Origin: Glossina fuscipes
Taxonomy: Eukaryota > Arthropoda > Insecta > Diptera > Glossinidae
Assembly: GCF_014805625.2 (NCBI RefSeq)
Contig: NW_023998416.1
Coordinates: 34,011,173 to 34,075,172, forward strand
DNA length: 64,000 nucleotides
Reading direction: 5' to 3'
Below, in pieces: positions 13,301-28,800 of the stretch. The notes beneath the pieces were generated by a model. The model was not told where the DNA came from. It was given only the letters and a program-made list of their open reading frames with translations, and searched no databases. The position numbers were made by a program, and so were the translations under genes. The stretch's first letter is position 1. Each line of letters opens with the position of its first letter.

Positions 13301-16300
13301 TGTAAATGTTACAAACAGCAAAACAGTAGACGCATAGACTAATTTTGCGAGCTGGTTTGGCAATGATTTATTGTAAAATTGCTTTCCAAAAATGTATAGA
13401 TTATACCTTTGGTGATACAGTGCCACAATAGTCACTCTATCCCTTATCTATCTGAGGAAGTCGTTTTTTATTTGAAAATACAACGTTCAAATCTCTCTAT
13501 AGGAAATGTTTTGGTCGATTTTAAAAACGTTGTCATCTGGACTTTGTAGGATTCAGAGTACCACCACAATGGCAATAATCCAATGTCAAGAGTAATAAGT
13601 TTTATTAAAATATTTCCCGCTACATTTCAATTAATTCCATAATTTATGGTTTCGGACCTACAGGAAAGAAAGGAATTTATCTTGTAAAAGATTTTTTAAT
13701 AAAAATTTGTTCACCGAAACCCTATTGATCTAGGGCGTATGTAAGAAGTGAAGAGAAGCTCTCTAGCGATTAATTCAAGTGATTCCAAGTGAAAATTTTA
13801 TTTGTTCTCGATAATTCAATAAGCTAAAGAATGGGCTATTAGTACACCAAGAAGGGGCCCTTTCCGATCTCTAGTAAACTTCAGTAACTTTACAAAATTT
13901 AATATGGCATCAATGCTGGTAGCCTAAAATAGCGTGACATTGCTAATTCAATTTAAGGGTTTGGTTACATTTTTTAGGTTATTATAGGCATATTACATAC
14001 AAACGTCACTAATAATAATTGTTAACAAAAAAAAAAAAAAAAGAAGATAATAATATTAATAATGGCTTCGCCTCTTCAGAGCGTCATTGTGGGCCTGTTT
14101 GAAAAGTCACACCTTAAATGACGGCTGAGAGAAAAATATTAGGCTTGCATAACTACATAAGCACCTATACCAAAGGTAGCTCACTTAGCATTTGATTTTT
14201 TTTTTTCAAGTTATCAGGTTAGTCTAGTTTGTTGATTTGAAAAAGAAAAAATTCGAAAAGGAAAATTTATTCAATTTTAGGATTTCGAACGTTTGGAAAA
14301 TAAATTTTTTCTTTTCGAGCGTGACAAATATAGTCGAGTAAATTTTATATAATTTTTGAAGAAAAAACAAAAAAAAATTGATTGAGTTTAATAATTATTT
14401 GGCATTTGCAATTTATAACTTTCATTTAGAAAAAAAAAAATCTTAAATAATAGACAAAATTAAAAGCATTGGAAACAATAAACAACAGGCTTTAGAGAAA
14501 AAGAAGCGAGTGGTGATGTCGGCAAATAGTGGAGAGCAATAGTAGAGGAAATATATACAGATAGAGTGCGATATCTTGCACAATGGGGTAAAGCCCGCAC
14601 TCAAGTTATAGCTATACCTGACGGTTTACCCGAATTTCTTACGGATAAAAGACGCAAAGACGTAGCCGGTAATGAAGTCCGAAAGGATGTTTGCAGCCAT
14701 GGAAGATTGCTTTGAACGTTTTGTGACCAAGCATCGTTGGGAAATGGGCAGAGAGGAGGAGGTCAAGATATTTAACTTCTGTTTACTGGACGAGTTAATA
14801 AAGAAATATAAATTCTCCAAGATTAGATTAAAAATATCAATATTTTTTTGTGACGTCGTGTTGACTTTGCCTTTTTTTCCCGCAAAGCCAGCAGCAGCTG
14901 AGGAGGTTGCTTGCGACGTTGAGCATGTTGTCTATGTCTCAGAATGCCTGACTGCTTATTTGACCGGTTTATTTCGTAAATTTAAGTCTTTAGATTATTC
15001 CCTTCAAAAATAATTCTTTATATAAAGAGCATTAGTCGGATTGTGAGCAGTGTCACCCAGATAACACGAGTCTTCAGCCCCGTGTTCCATTGTGCTTCCC
15101 GGGTACATAAGAATCTTACTATACCCATCACTATACGATGGCGGTACACTCATTTTGGTTTTTTCCATGATGTATATAACGCCCAAAAGGAAACTTCTCA
15201 GAGACCCTATAAGCTATGTACACTCTTCGTCAACGTGAAATTTTGAATTCATTTAGTTATATCTGCTCACTCTGTATGCCTATATGGTGCTTCTTGTTGG
15301 TATTCTCATGGTCGTAAAACTAAAGATATCAACTTCAAATTTGATAGAAACACGCAGCTACGTTTTTTTAACAGAAATTTGTGGGTTTTTGCTAATTACT
15401 CGGAAATTATTAAAGTTGCAAGCATACAATTTTCATTATTTGCTTTACGAAACACTCTACTCTTTACTTCCCCGAATGGAAACAATTACGAGTAATTAAA
15501 TTTTATTTTTTCACTTTGAGGTTTTATGCTTATTCATCATAAGGCAAACAACACAGAATGTTTAAATTTAGTTTGTACACTCCTCAAATGAAGATATATT
15601 ATCTGCCTAAAAAGAGGTTAATTCTAAGATAAATGTGGTAGACGCTGCGTTTAATTTTTTCTTAATAACACCAGCGATATGGGTATCAAATAAACGAACT
15701 TGGAGAGCAGAATGCGAAGAATGGAGAGCAGCGCCGAATATAACTTTCTTTCTTTTTGTTACTTCTACGTTTATGGTGGGTCCCTCTTTACCAATTTGGT
15801 GACTTTTCTTATCCATTTTATGTTTTTCTGCTGATATTCCCAACCATCGTCGCTCTATGGTGAGTGGCGGCTTGAGTGTTACCACCGTAGAGCTGTAAAA
15901 GTCGTGTGTTTGATTTGAGATCCCTCTCCTCTATCTGTCTATATGTCGAGCAAACAAGTACTTACTTGGCTTCTACTAATTTTGAATTTATTGCTTATTC
16001 CGAAATTTTGGAATTTCTGAGATTTAGTAACCTTTCTATGTTCATTAATTTTTTCAAATTTGGTTGTTCTTCCATACCCCCTTTTTGCTAGCATACAACA
16101 TTTCAAAAAATCGTTAAAAATGGTTCCCTTAAGCAGAATTTCAATTTGTTTAGTTGATTTGAAAGATATTTTCATATAGATTCATGAGATGTCCACAAAA
16201 ATATTTTACGTTTTTTAGCACCGATGGAGTCGGCTTTCAAATCCAGCTATGACTTCATTTTACATATTTAGCAGAGCTCCGTTAAGACGTTTATAAGGCT

Positions 16301-16780
16301 TGGTTAACAGATTTAGCAGGTGTCTTTTATCTTCACACCCTTTGCACAGATTTTCCTTTTATGGACTAGAAAATATTCCTTCTATGCTCTAACTATCAAT
16401 TATTGTAACAAGAGATAAATTTTTAGAATCGCAGACGCCTTTTATGTGGTCTTTTAAAACAAATGAAGAATTTACCAATATATGCGTTCTGTGGAAAGAA
16501 ACAACGCAATGTAGCTGCGCTTCGAAGAATATTTAAAACAAACAAGCAAAAAAAGGCGTGCCTTAAAGCAAACATATTTTTTCTTCTTTCTCTTAACGTA
16601 ACCAAGCGGCTGACTCTGTGCTATCACTTACTTGGTTCTGATTTGGACGTTTCCACAATCGCGTCGCTCGCCGCTCGAAGAACAATATTTGATGTGCCTT
16701 TCTCCCACTCTTCGCTTCCTATATTGCTTCCTCTCCACCACCCTGTCTGTATACACGTCAGGAAACATCAATATGGATTA

Positions 16781-16814
<34 letters not shown>

Positions 16815-19800
16815 AGATCTCGTGAAGGGTTTCGACACGCAAGATTGTTCACGATTTATTAATAAAGAATGTTTCACACTTTGCGCCAAAATAATAATAT
16901 AAATAGACTATTTTTGTAATAATCGAGTCCACCCACAATATTTTCATTATTGCATGACTTTGTTTTTTTTTTTTTTTTGCTAAATATTTGTTTTTATAAC
17001 TTTTTCCTTAAATAACACGAAAATGCATGTGCGAATGCATGCAAAACAAAAAAGAGCTTCTCTCGATAAGAAAAAAAAAAGCAAAGAAAAAACAAGTGAT
17101 GATAAACAAATGTGTTTTTTGTTTTGTATATTTGTTAAAATCTAGCAGGTTAGTATTGTATACATTAGGAACAATAACAAACAAAATCAGTTAGGTTTGG
17201 AGCAACCGAATCGTATTCCAATTGATGCATTGATAAAATATGCGCATGTGTGTGCATGTGTTTTCATGTGTTCGCAAGCTTCGAAATAAAAGCATATATG
17301 GGGGCCCTTATCATAGAAATGTGCGAATTGCACTTGCCTTCGATGGAACGTGTGCATGACCTCCGACAAATATATTGGGTTGTTTAGGAAGTAATTTCGT
17401 TTTTTTTTCCCCCCAAGGGAAAAATTAATCATTTTATTTTTGCGCAGTCAAGTTCATGCTTAAGTCGGCTGACATGGACAATATTTTGGCGCCCGATTTC
17501 ATTTTCCACCATTGAAAATAAATGATTGATCGTGTACGGAGAAGATATGCAGACCGAGTGTCGAGTCGTAAAACTGATTGGCAAGAATTCATTCCGTTGA
17601 TGATAAATCATATACTGAAGCTGATGGCGGCAAAACGAAAGCATTAATTGATTCTGAAGCATGCTGATCTTTCATTTGACCCGAAAGAAAAGAACTTATT
17701 TTCCAATCAACCCATCGCAAGTTATATAAGAATATATATATATCATAATATTCGCTTTTAAAAAGAAAACAAAAGTAGTAAGAGAGATAACGAGAGGTAG
17801 ACGGAAAATAATTCCCCGCTCGGTCTTTCACACACACACACATATATCTATATAATTTGGAAATGAAAGGAATAAAGAAAGGAGAAGTATATTTTATAGT
17901 GGATAAGTGGTGGGCGTAAATGGTGAAGCATGGCATTCAAAAATTAATAGTATTATACGACTAAAGGTCATGACTATGTCGACGATGTACCCCACCATCG
18001 TTGCAATCAATTGATATGATTTTTGAAGCTCTGCTTCTATTCATAAGTCGCAACGAATTGGCGTCGATGGCAATATACGAGCTTTTCTCATTGAATGCAT
18101 TTTTCTTCACGGTTCAGTCAATGCTGTTAAATTCCGTAAAGTGATTCTTTCTCTTGTAGCGCTTCTAAAATCCGTCTTACGCCATTGTTTCCTATTTGTC
18201 CTACAATTCACAACAATAAGTACAATCTCATGCACAACATTCCGTGCCATTTTTCTTTTTATGTTTGTTAAGCTGCAACGTTTAAATCAAATTTATTCAA
18301 AACGCTAAGCGATTTTGTTATTACATCACGAGAAATGAAAAAATTGAATAAAAAATTCGAACGTAGAGCAAAGTGTGGAAATGTTGGCAGTAATATAAGG
18401 AAAATAAGTAAAATTGTCATGGATTACGAGGGACGTTTTCAAAAGTTTATAATGAAAGAAGAAAATACATTCCGGAGAATTTCTAACAATTTTCATCAGC
18501 GTATACCTGCCAACACCCAATAAGGATATGTTCGATTTGCGTCTTCATTTCTGGAACGTAAAAATATGGCCCAGTCCGATCGGGCTCCAAGTCACTTGAT
18601 TTGCGGCCATCGAAAGTTGTTGTGGAAATCTATTTTCATTCCAACTAATTTTTTTTCCCAGTAAATTTTCGAGAAAAGGAGAACCAACCAAGTCATGCAG
18701 CTGCCGGGCGACGAAAAATACTAGCGGAAAACACATCAATTATGGAAATTTGCTTATATAAGCAGAATATGTGAACAGAATGAGTTAGACTGAAAAGAAA
18801 GTCTAAGTTAAGAATGTTCCAAACTAAGTAAACTGTAAATAATCCTACCCTTAAAGAAATCGATTGTAAATAAAACCACGATCCAGTGATACGAACCCTA
18901 ACAAGAAAAGCATTTCGCAACAATATTATAATAGAATCTCTTTTTAATATTCCAGTGGAATAGGCAGTGAGTAGAACGTTTGGGGCAGTAGTTTTGCCAT
19001 ATTTTTATGTTCACATTCGTAATCTTAGACGGAAGCAATTGGATTTAGGAAATGCCTTCGCAATCGTTTTATTGAAATATAGAAAAATATTTGAGTTAAA
19101 GAAGAAATTAAATGTACTTTGTAACATTTACGACCGACCTTTCAGACTGAACTTCGTACCAGCCGGAATGCAATTTACAATGCTTAGGAAGCTTGACATT
19201 TACAACAATTCAATGCTCTGCCCGTCCCATGCAACTCTCTTCTCCGCAAATATTCTGCTTAGGTCTCCTTTTACAAGCAAGTTAGCAGTGCCTAACTTCA
19301 TTATGACACTTCTCGTGTTAATCCATTTTCCCGCGAAATGTTCAGCGAATTATCCTTAATCGTCTTTTCGTCGACTGCTAGCGCATGAGGCAGATAAAGC
19401 TTCATTCATGCAAAGTCAAGTCATCTGTTATGAGGAACAAAAACTGAATGAATTTCATGAACAAGGACTATGTTGAGTTGAATAATATTGTAATAATTTA
19501 ATTATGCTTCACGGGGCAGTGCGAATTAACTGCGATGAGTTAGAAATAGTTTAGTTGATCGAAATTTCAATAGATCGACTTAGATCAGAAAACGCCTTGC
19601 TCGGAAAATAGAAAAAAATATTCAATGGGTTTTTTTAATCAACGTTCAAGATTGTGGGCTCATAATCATTTCCTCCAAGCACTCGGAAGATCAGAAGATT
19701 ATCCTACAAAGTATATATATTATATACACTGTTGGTCAACGGCAAACTCCGTTCGTCTGTCCATTCGTCTCTGTTGTTAACATTCTTCACATTCTTTAGC

Positions 19801-22800
19801 TTCAAATTTGTTTAACATAATTCAAATTGTTGCGCGAAGATTGAATATTGAAAATGAAGCAGTGTCGCCAAAGCGCAGTACAACAAAAAATTCTTCCTAA
19901 GAAACAACAAAAATGAAGCTTTCTACCTATTGCCATGGCTATACATATACATGGCCACTGCTATCTAATACAATAGATTATCGAAATTTATTTATTCATT
20001 TTTTTGGCTTTTCATACCCTACACCACTTGTGTTACAAGAAATGTTAAGTTTTAAGGATGCATATAACACTCAGAAAAGCTTAAGATGGACGTAGTTTTT
20101 ATTACCAGATCAATGCACACTTCTAAAATTTCCCTGTCTGTCCTGGTTAATTTTCTTTATGGTCTACCTACACGTTTCGAGTTATTCAGTTTCGAGGTAT
20201 TTGTTACATTGAACTAGTTGAGCCCAAGATCGAAATACGTTGAAAATTGAATGGATCCGCATTCCATATCGCTCCTTATTTTGAAAGAGGGATTGGAGGA
20301 AAAAAAACATAGTAATTTCCAAAGTTTCTCTGCAAAAGTCATTAAATAATACTATTCTGGCATATCCGGGTCGAATTCGGGCCAATTTTTTTAATCTCAG
20401 CCCATATAAGCAATGGAAGCCCAGTTTTTATTAATTGACGATGAAAATTGGTCCACAATAGTTATTGTTCTCGTACGTTCATGTTGCATCTATTAAATTA
20501 AAATGCATCTTTTTAAATTACGTGTACGTTTTTATTATTAATACGTGTTTAAATAAATAAAGTGAAAATAAAAAGTGATATAAACAAAAGTAGAATAACA
20601 AATATTTAATAAAAAGAAAACAAAGTATATGCCTGCTTTAATGCATGCATGGAAATCTATGTTTGCACGTACGTACGTCCGTGTACGAAAGCAGAGAAAA
20701 TTCCCGCGAGTTTATTTTAATGTACAGCCAAACGCGCATAAATAACCGACGCAAAGACTTGATAAAAGATCTATGCAAAGGAAGAAAAGCAAAAGTTAAA
20801 AACTTACTTTAAATTATAATCTAAACTAAATATAATATGTGTAAAATTATTTAAGTCGTCATCATAAAGAAAATGTTCGCGAAGTGAAAACAATCCCAAA
20901 AGTGTGAGATAACATTATATGTAGAAATAGCGTAAGATTCGACGCCTTAGAGGAAAAGAGAAGTTGAAGTAAACTGTACAGTAAGAGCAGAACAAAAAAT
21001 TTTAAACTTTCGCTCATTGAAGGTTAGAGAGATGTCTTTGGCGTAATCGGCACTCTCCAGATAGTTAGACAGTCCCTATTAGCTAGGTGTCTAAAATATG
21101 CTGGAGAAAACAGATATGTTTATTATGTATGGCCCAATAAACACACTCTAGCGAGTGTTGAGGACTATCATTACCTCTCATTATTCGCTTTAGGAATGAT
21201 AGAAACCACAACCACTACGATACACCGCGAAAGGCCGTACCCAGCTGTCAGGACGCGGGGACTGGACATACTGGCTTCCACCGCGTTTACCACATATGCG
21301 TAAATAAACAAGCTTCCGCCCGAAGTATCGTGGCAAGCACCAATCTGCAGTACACCAATGCTGTTCCCTCTACCCGCTGGTACTCGTCACATGGTGAGTG
21401 GGAACCTGGCCCCCCTGGGAGCTTAAAATCAGACTATAAAGCCTTTAGCCTCACTTTCCACGCTCACTGTTGCCTTCGAATTAACCATACAATCCAGGCT
21501 AGCCAAGACTGGAGGGTCCTTCTTCTATGTATATTAGCATCGGGTGCTACAACTGACATGGCGGGCGGTACCATGCTCCCGACTATTACTATATCAACGT
21601 ATTTTACGTATCCAGTTACCAGCTGATTAGAAGTACTAGCTTCTTAGCAATAGTCTATGAGAAAAGAGTGCTTTTTCTAGTGTACCACTAAGCTATGTCT
21701 CAGAAAACTTGTCGCCAAATTATAGAGTCCAAGTCTTAAACTCTTCTTTGCCGGTCAAGACTGTTTCCAGGGATCAGCACGAGGAGGTGGGAGTTACGCC
21801 ACATCAATACTCCTTCAGAAGCATAGTTTATCACCCCATTCAAGGTTACACTTGATTAATCCTGACATAGCTTGCATCTTATCACTTGACAACTTAATTT
21901 TCTGCTTTAAATAATCTTTGGACAAGTGCCTTTCGATAGCCTCCTCTTCTCATTTTTGCTCTAATGAAACTCGATAAATTTTCAACGAAATTAAAAGTGG
22001 AGCTTTATGTTGGCAGAATGCCTTGCTTGGTCAGTTCACTGACTGATACTTCTTGCAATGACCAAACATTGAACAATGGATCTGTCCTTCTAATAAGCCC
22101 CACCTTTTTCCAAGATGAAGCAGAGATCATTTTACTAGCAATGTCAAGATTAGGGCCTCGCCTGCGCGTACTTTATATGACACTGTTCACCTTGTTGTGT
22201 TGTACACGATCGTTAATCGTTAATTTCTTCTTAACTGTAACTAAAATATTTTTAAAAACCTTCAATTTTACGACCGTAAAACGTGATATTTATGTGTCCA
22301 TGACTGTGTATATATTATTCATGTTCATACGCACAGTTATGTATGTATATATATATAATTTATGTATGTATATATATAAATATATATCTGTACATGTACT
22401 CGTTAAAACCACAACACACACTTATCTCCCTGCATATAGTTGAAGGCACTCCTGCATAGAATAGAAGCTTGCTTTAACTGATATGATGAAAGGAAGGGAA
22501 GTTTTTTTTTTGTAATTTTCTAACAAAAACTTTATGCTTCAGTAGGTGTACATATGTGAAAGGGAATACGTCAGGAAGTATATATCAAAAAGGACGTATT
22601 TTGAATTGCTCGCGCTTTGTGCAGATACGGTTCGCTCACAAAGAGTCCTTATTTTTGTCTATAGTCGGAACAAAGGAGGCTATGTTTTGTTTATCAAATA
22701 GCTGAGACGAATAGGAACTTGTATCGGGTACAGTACAAAGTTGTGCATATGAATGAACACCTTATTCGATTAGAATAGAACTACGATCATAAAAGTTCGT

Positions 22801-25800
22801 GTGACTCTCTGAACGGCATGAAAGTAATAATGTCGAAAATCTGAAAATTCCATGAGTAGGATTAGTTATGTAGAAAACACGCATGCAGTATCTTGCTTGG
22901 TGAACTGCAAAGCATGTTATTTTTTATAAAGTGTGACAGCAATGTGCTTCATAATCACTCATGATAAAAGATGTTTTACGCGTTACATGCACATACATAA
23001 GCAATTAAAAGTCGAAGAGAGTAATGGTGTCAAATAGTTCGATCTAAACCGAATAAAGTTCTTCTTTCTTTTTTGATCGTTACATATACTGTCACAGGGG
23101 CGGCGATGGATTATGGCTTTTATCGAAAAGGTGAAGTGACCCTTTATTCTTGATCAATATCAAATTCTGCTTTGATCCGGGCTTGTCTATCCGCCTATCA
23201 GCAGTCCACATTCTCACGATCTTAAACGAATATATTGCGGCAGCAGAGTCGGCCAAAGTAAAATTATATATTCTTGTCCACAAATTCGTATTGGAAACAA
23301 ACTAAATCGATCAGAGTCGAATAGAAACTGAAAAATTGTTAAAAACGAAAAAACATTCAAGTTCTTCGCCCAATATTCAAAACCTAAAACAGTTACAACG
23401 AGACAAATTTCCGCGCAAGTTTGACAATTTTGAGATAAGTGCTGGTGGAGGGTATAAATATTTCAATCATAGCCTGGACCAAAGTTCCTTACTTTTTTGG
23501 CTCGTTTTCTATATAATTTCACTTGTATAATAATGCTTGAGAAGAGCCTCTGGCTGATGAATAATGAACAAAAAAACAGGACAGCTCAAAAAGAAATGTG
23601 TACTCAGCGATGCGTAATGACCAGCTGCAGAACTTTTCTATATATATATATAAAAACAAGTTAAAAAGTTGTACTTAGGCAAGACCGACCGTTAAATGCC
23701 ATACACCACATCACCTCAAAAAATACTACATCTTGTTCCCAACAAGCTTTTATGAAGAGTGCTGCTGGGAGAGCAAGCGAAACGTGAACGGACATCGTCT
23801 AAAGTTAGTCTTGTTAAAGATTTCTTCATTCTTGTGTATTTCCATTGTAGAATAGCAAAATTATGTCTTGTATCTCGCTTCTTCTGACTTCACTTCTCAT
23901 CAGAACGCCCATCTAAAGATGAGTCCAACAAGTATAGTCTATCGTGATCTAATTTTCATTTTTTGATCCAATTTATTGTCATAAAATGCTATAATAGCCA
24001 CAGTCCTTCCTTCCTGTTGTCATCATTATAAAAGTAAATTTTTCCCTTCGCAGTGTTCAGGTCTTGGCTTCTCCTAGCGATGCCTCTATTCAGTCTGTAG
24101 TCAAGACTTGTCAATTTGTCAAAATTCATTTGAAAAAAAAAAAAAAACTCAAAAATTTCGATCTATAGGATGCAGGCAAAGCAAAGCAGATAAACGGACT
24201 CTCATGGTTTAGTTATTCGAAAAAATGATTGCTTTAATAACTGAAGAGAAGTGCTTCTTCAGCCCCTTTTGATGTAGCATACGTTCGTTTTAAAACCTAA
24301 CATACTACTTAACACAGTCGGCGTAGAGCATAGTAACAATGATAATAATAAGAATAAATGTGTGACCCATTTTTCTTCCTTTTTTGTCATTTTTGCACAA
24401 TTTCTATTTAAGCAAGTGTTTCACATTTGATTACATACATCGCAACCTTCATAGACATTTTTCCATTTCATTATTTTAGCGATTAAATTATTTTAAAACG
24501 CACATCCAGAGCGAGCCATTTCGCGGCGTCTACTCGTTTCCCGCAACTTTAATAATCCATTTAGAATATACTTTGATATACGATTAATTTTTTTTCTTGA
24601 GTACCCTCTACTTTATGATGATAATGATGAAAGGCGTTATTTTTTTTTTTTTTTTTTGTGTATTCATCGTCGTTCGTTGCTTTACTTATTAATTAAAATT
24701 CTTGGCACAGAAAACGTTTTGTACCATAACAGTCCAGTTGATTATTATTACATTTTAATTTGTAATGTTTTCCATTCTTTATTATGATTTTTACCCTTTC
24801 AATTAACTTTATTACATACAGGCTTCGTAGAGTATTCGAACACAAATTGCCATTCGAACTGAAATGTATTTGTGTTTCCTTCCGTTTCATTACAACTCCA
24901 TGAAATTTTTATACGGTGTTAATTGATTCCTAAACTGAGTAGTTATTGCATGAAAATCGTCATTAGTGGAACGAATAAACGGAATCTGGGATGGGAAACT
25001 ACTGCATGCCCGAATCAAATACGCTTCTTTTTCCATGTTGAAGTAGAATTTTTCTTCGATTAAATCGTGTTCTCGCGAAGTACACAGATTGCCCACTGAG
25101 TATATACCCCGTACGTAACAATATGGGAAGTCAATGTCGGCAATGTTCGCCAGCAAAAAATTCATTATCATATAGAAAGTCCCCCTCATACAATGTTCTG
25201 TCCCGTCATGACGCTAAGCCCGGGATACGATGCACGCACGTGCGCGGGCATAAGTACTCTGAGTGTCGCAGCTCTTTCGACCATCTTCATATACGAGATT
25301 GCATTTCTACGAACCGCTGGCATGAGCTTTGTTGTTATCATGTAAGACAGCTGTAAGAAACTTCGTGCTCATGACCGGCAAACTACTGATTACTGGGATA
25401 CTAGCTTAAGCTTGTATTATTATTTCCCCAATGCATTGACCTCCTTTAGGCGGAGTTTTTTCCGCCAGGAGAGAGTGGGACTACTCCACCTTGTTCCGGA
25501 AACTTTTTCGTCGAATTAATCTTTAATTCCCATCCTAATCGTTGATCTTCATGACATCAAGATGTATGTGAACCACTCCACTGAGTCGACTTACGAGAAA
25601 CATTCAAGTCCTCTGCTATGCCTAATGGAAGATTCGAAAAGGAATTATTTATGTATCCAGTGTTAATCGCTAAACACCATAATCGTGAATTGGAAAGCTT
25701 ATTAATGACCACTAAGTTTAATATGTTTACAGTCGGACTTGGCTAAACGTATGGAACAGTGCAATAGAGCAGAAGGTAACGCCATCGAAAGCATGATAAA

Positions 25801-28800
25801 ACAACAAATGTGCTTCGCATTGGAAATTAGGTCCGTAAGGTAACTGATCAAACATATGCTTGCAATACGATGACGTACCGTATGATCTGAGCCGTTTGAA
25901 ACAATCGCAGGTTTCTCTTTACGCATAACTGCATGAATGTCTGGCTCATCATTACTCACCGTTACTTTGTAACTTTGCATCGACAGTAATGTTCGTTCGT
26001 AGGGACCCTGTATTTAGATTTCGCATTTGCTAATGTTCTAATTTGCAATTAAGTTTTATTGGTTATACGTGCGTGTGTGTGCAGTTTTTAGTAAACATGA
26101 TATTATCAATTGCTTGAAAGTGTGCGCAGGCAGCAGCAATAACGGGCGCACTCACACTGCTAAGCAAATTAATTAAAATTGTACCGCATGAGAGGATATA
26201 AACACACTCACTCACACACACACACACACACTCCAAATTACAATTGGGTTACTTGGTATAACAATAATAAAAACATATTCTAAACTGTGAAATGTTTATA
26301 AATTCATCATCAAATAAACTTTCCTTCTCGTTACGTCTTCAGCTGATTAATTATCATAATAGAATTTTTTCAACCAAAAAAAAAAAAAAAAAAAAAAAGA
26401 AAAAGCAAAGAAAAGCTGCGTTCACGTTTCAAACTAGATAGTCTTGAGAAATTATATAAAAGTCGGAAGCAACATGGCTACATATATATCTACGGGACTG
26501 CTCAGTAACTGCAGTGAAAATCTCCAGTGACAGTTGTTCGACCTACGTTTTAAAAAACCTTACGGATCTTCAAGTTCCATGTTGTGTACTACACCTAGGA
26601 GAAAGGGGTGCAGTAAAAATATTTCGAAGCAACGACAAACAGTGATCCGATAGATAAGGCAGTCATGTATTCATTCCAAAACAAGGTCAAATTTGGATTT
26701 TCATGTTTGACAACGCCAGCGAAAGGTTTCCATGTTTATGAATCGTGGGATGCATATTTGAGGACATGCAACGAATGCGTGCCCAAATCGAATTCTGTTT
26801 GTCTTAGTTCGTTGCTGTGAGAGTCAAAGCATCTTTTGCCGATGAAATGATATGATGGGGATGTTAATTGATCTCCTGGTCAACGTTACCCTCTACATTT
26901 AGTTTTTCAGTAGTTTGAGATCCATGTGGCAAGATGTCTTCAAGGTGGATCCTATAGAAATCCTCATGTATTCTCAAGCGTTTGTACCACAAAGCACGAA
27001 GGAATACATATATGGTCTATCCTCATGCACGCTATCAATGGAATATTTCCGCATTGATTATGTCTAAGGTTTCGATGTAGTCCTGCTCGTTCGTCCAAAG
27101 TCCCCGTTGAAAGTAGGGAAAAGGAGAACCCAAAGGGAAAGGGAAAGGGATAATCATATAAGATGTATTACTCCTCACACAATGGCTTCTGCACAAGGCT
27201 TTCGCCAACAAAGTTCGAAAGTATAGTTTTTCTGCACCTTGCGATAATTCACTGACTTCTCGACGCTTCTCACTCAGGAAGAACCTTATAAACTAATATA
27301 CCGTTTCGTATCCGCAATCGTTCTGGAAAGAAAAAAATTGTAAAAAAGTCTTCTCCGCAAATTATCGCCGCACATTGTATTCTAGTAGCCTCAAATGTTA
27401 AATTTATCTTTCATTCGTTGCCTTCGTCCTATAAGTCATCGAATCCATTCATTGTATATCCGACCATGACGAAATTTTCCACGCCTCCGACGGCAATGTA
27501 GACAATATAATAGAGTCTAAATTTGTGTGTGCCCAAAACGACGACCGCCATGTAATAGCCGGTTATCTTTTTTCTAACAGTCGTCGGTTCTACATATCAT
27601 TTTATATACATCCGAGCCATTGGTCATAGCTCTTGAGATATCTCCGGAGGACATCAGCGGCTTCCCTTTCTAACAAAATAACGGACGCAATTTATAACTA
27701 AAGTTCGGCAACAAAAAGAGCTCATTATGTGCAAACGGACGGATGATGATCCATTAATTCTATTCTTTATACTCATCACCAAAGGATGGAGGGGTGTATT
27801 CACGTCAAAACGTTTGCAACATCTAGAAGGAAGCTTCACCATCAAATTCTGGATCGTCTTAACCATGCCCGATTGTCCGATCGTCTACCCGTGTAAGCAT
27901 TTTGTTGGTCGCTAAAACGAAGCCATCGAAATTTAGCAGAAGAATGATCCAATCCTATTTATTTGTTTGTCGTTTTCCTTCTTTAACAAACAATCTTCGG
28001 CCAACAAACGGCTGTGTGCCATTCAGACCGTCTTACATTCCTGTAAAGGAACTGCTACATAACCGATTACTCCAAAAAGAAGGCAAACATTTCTGTTGAA
28101 ACGTTTCGAATTCGAACCCTTAGCTCACTTCGAAGCAATCATACAATCGTACATTGGTGTTTATGGGTCGGCCATTGCAAAGAACACGAGTCGCTCTCAA
28201 ATGACGATATGTTGTGAAGAAGATTATGATCAGAAATGTTAAACTTTGCGAGTGAAAATATCAGAGTCTATCATCAGAGTCACAAAATATTTGTCCTGCA
28301 TACCGTAGGAAAAAGTAAATTACGTAAATTAAAAGTGTTCTTTTTAAATAATATTTTTATTTCAGATGCGAAAAAAAAGAAGAAAAAAAAGTTTTTCCCA
28401 CAATCACACTTTTTTATATGTTTTTTACGCATTTGAAAGCCTTTGGGAGATTTAGAAAAAAGTCAAAATTCATGCTTAAACGTCCTGAGCTTTTGTGCAT
28501 AAGAACAAAAAAGTTTCTTTCTATATGTTTTTGTTTTTGTTTTTATTTCGATTAACTTGATTTAACTAAATCACTTTGTCGTATTTGTTGCGCTTTTGTC
28601 TTTTTAGGCTCGTATAGCTATGCTGTTGGGTGAACGCAAGTGTTTAGAAAGCCTTAAGTCGGATTTAACGCGGCGCATTAAAATGTTAGAGTATGCTTTG
28701 AGGCAAGAACGTGCCAAATTTTATCGCTTAAAATATGGTACCGATCCACCACAACTGAATGAAATGAAACCATCAAATGAAGACACATCTCTGGGCGCTG

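Larger units (their letters stand above)
10802..28607 (+). other. Striatin intron 1 (17.8 kb)
   Basis: Opens with GTAAGT and closes with TTTTTAG. It contains a decayed coding region (14507-15013), a mariner-type inverted-repeat element (17375-17713), a 32-nt poly-A run (16782-16813), a GC-richer patch (21150-21650), a CA run (about 26206-26230) and a poly-A run near 26376. The stretches 15014-17370, 17714-21150 and 21650-28607 hold only short frames without family resemblance; I see nothing further I can name. Confidence 0.8.

Noticed and set aside
16463..16862. Plus-strand frames ending in a poly-A/poly-lysine run, possibly a retroposed transcript
   Set aside because: No recognisable parent gene, polyadenylation signal or target-site duplication; the poly-A alone is not enough in such AT-rich DNA.
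21330..21626. 98-codon frame in the GC-richer patch
   Set aside because: No family resemblance and no convincing start; openness is expected from the higher GC content.
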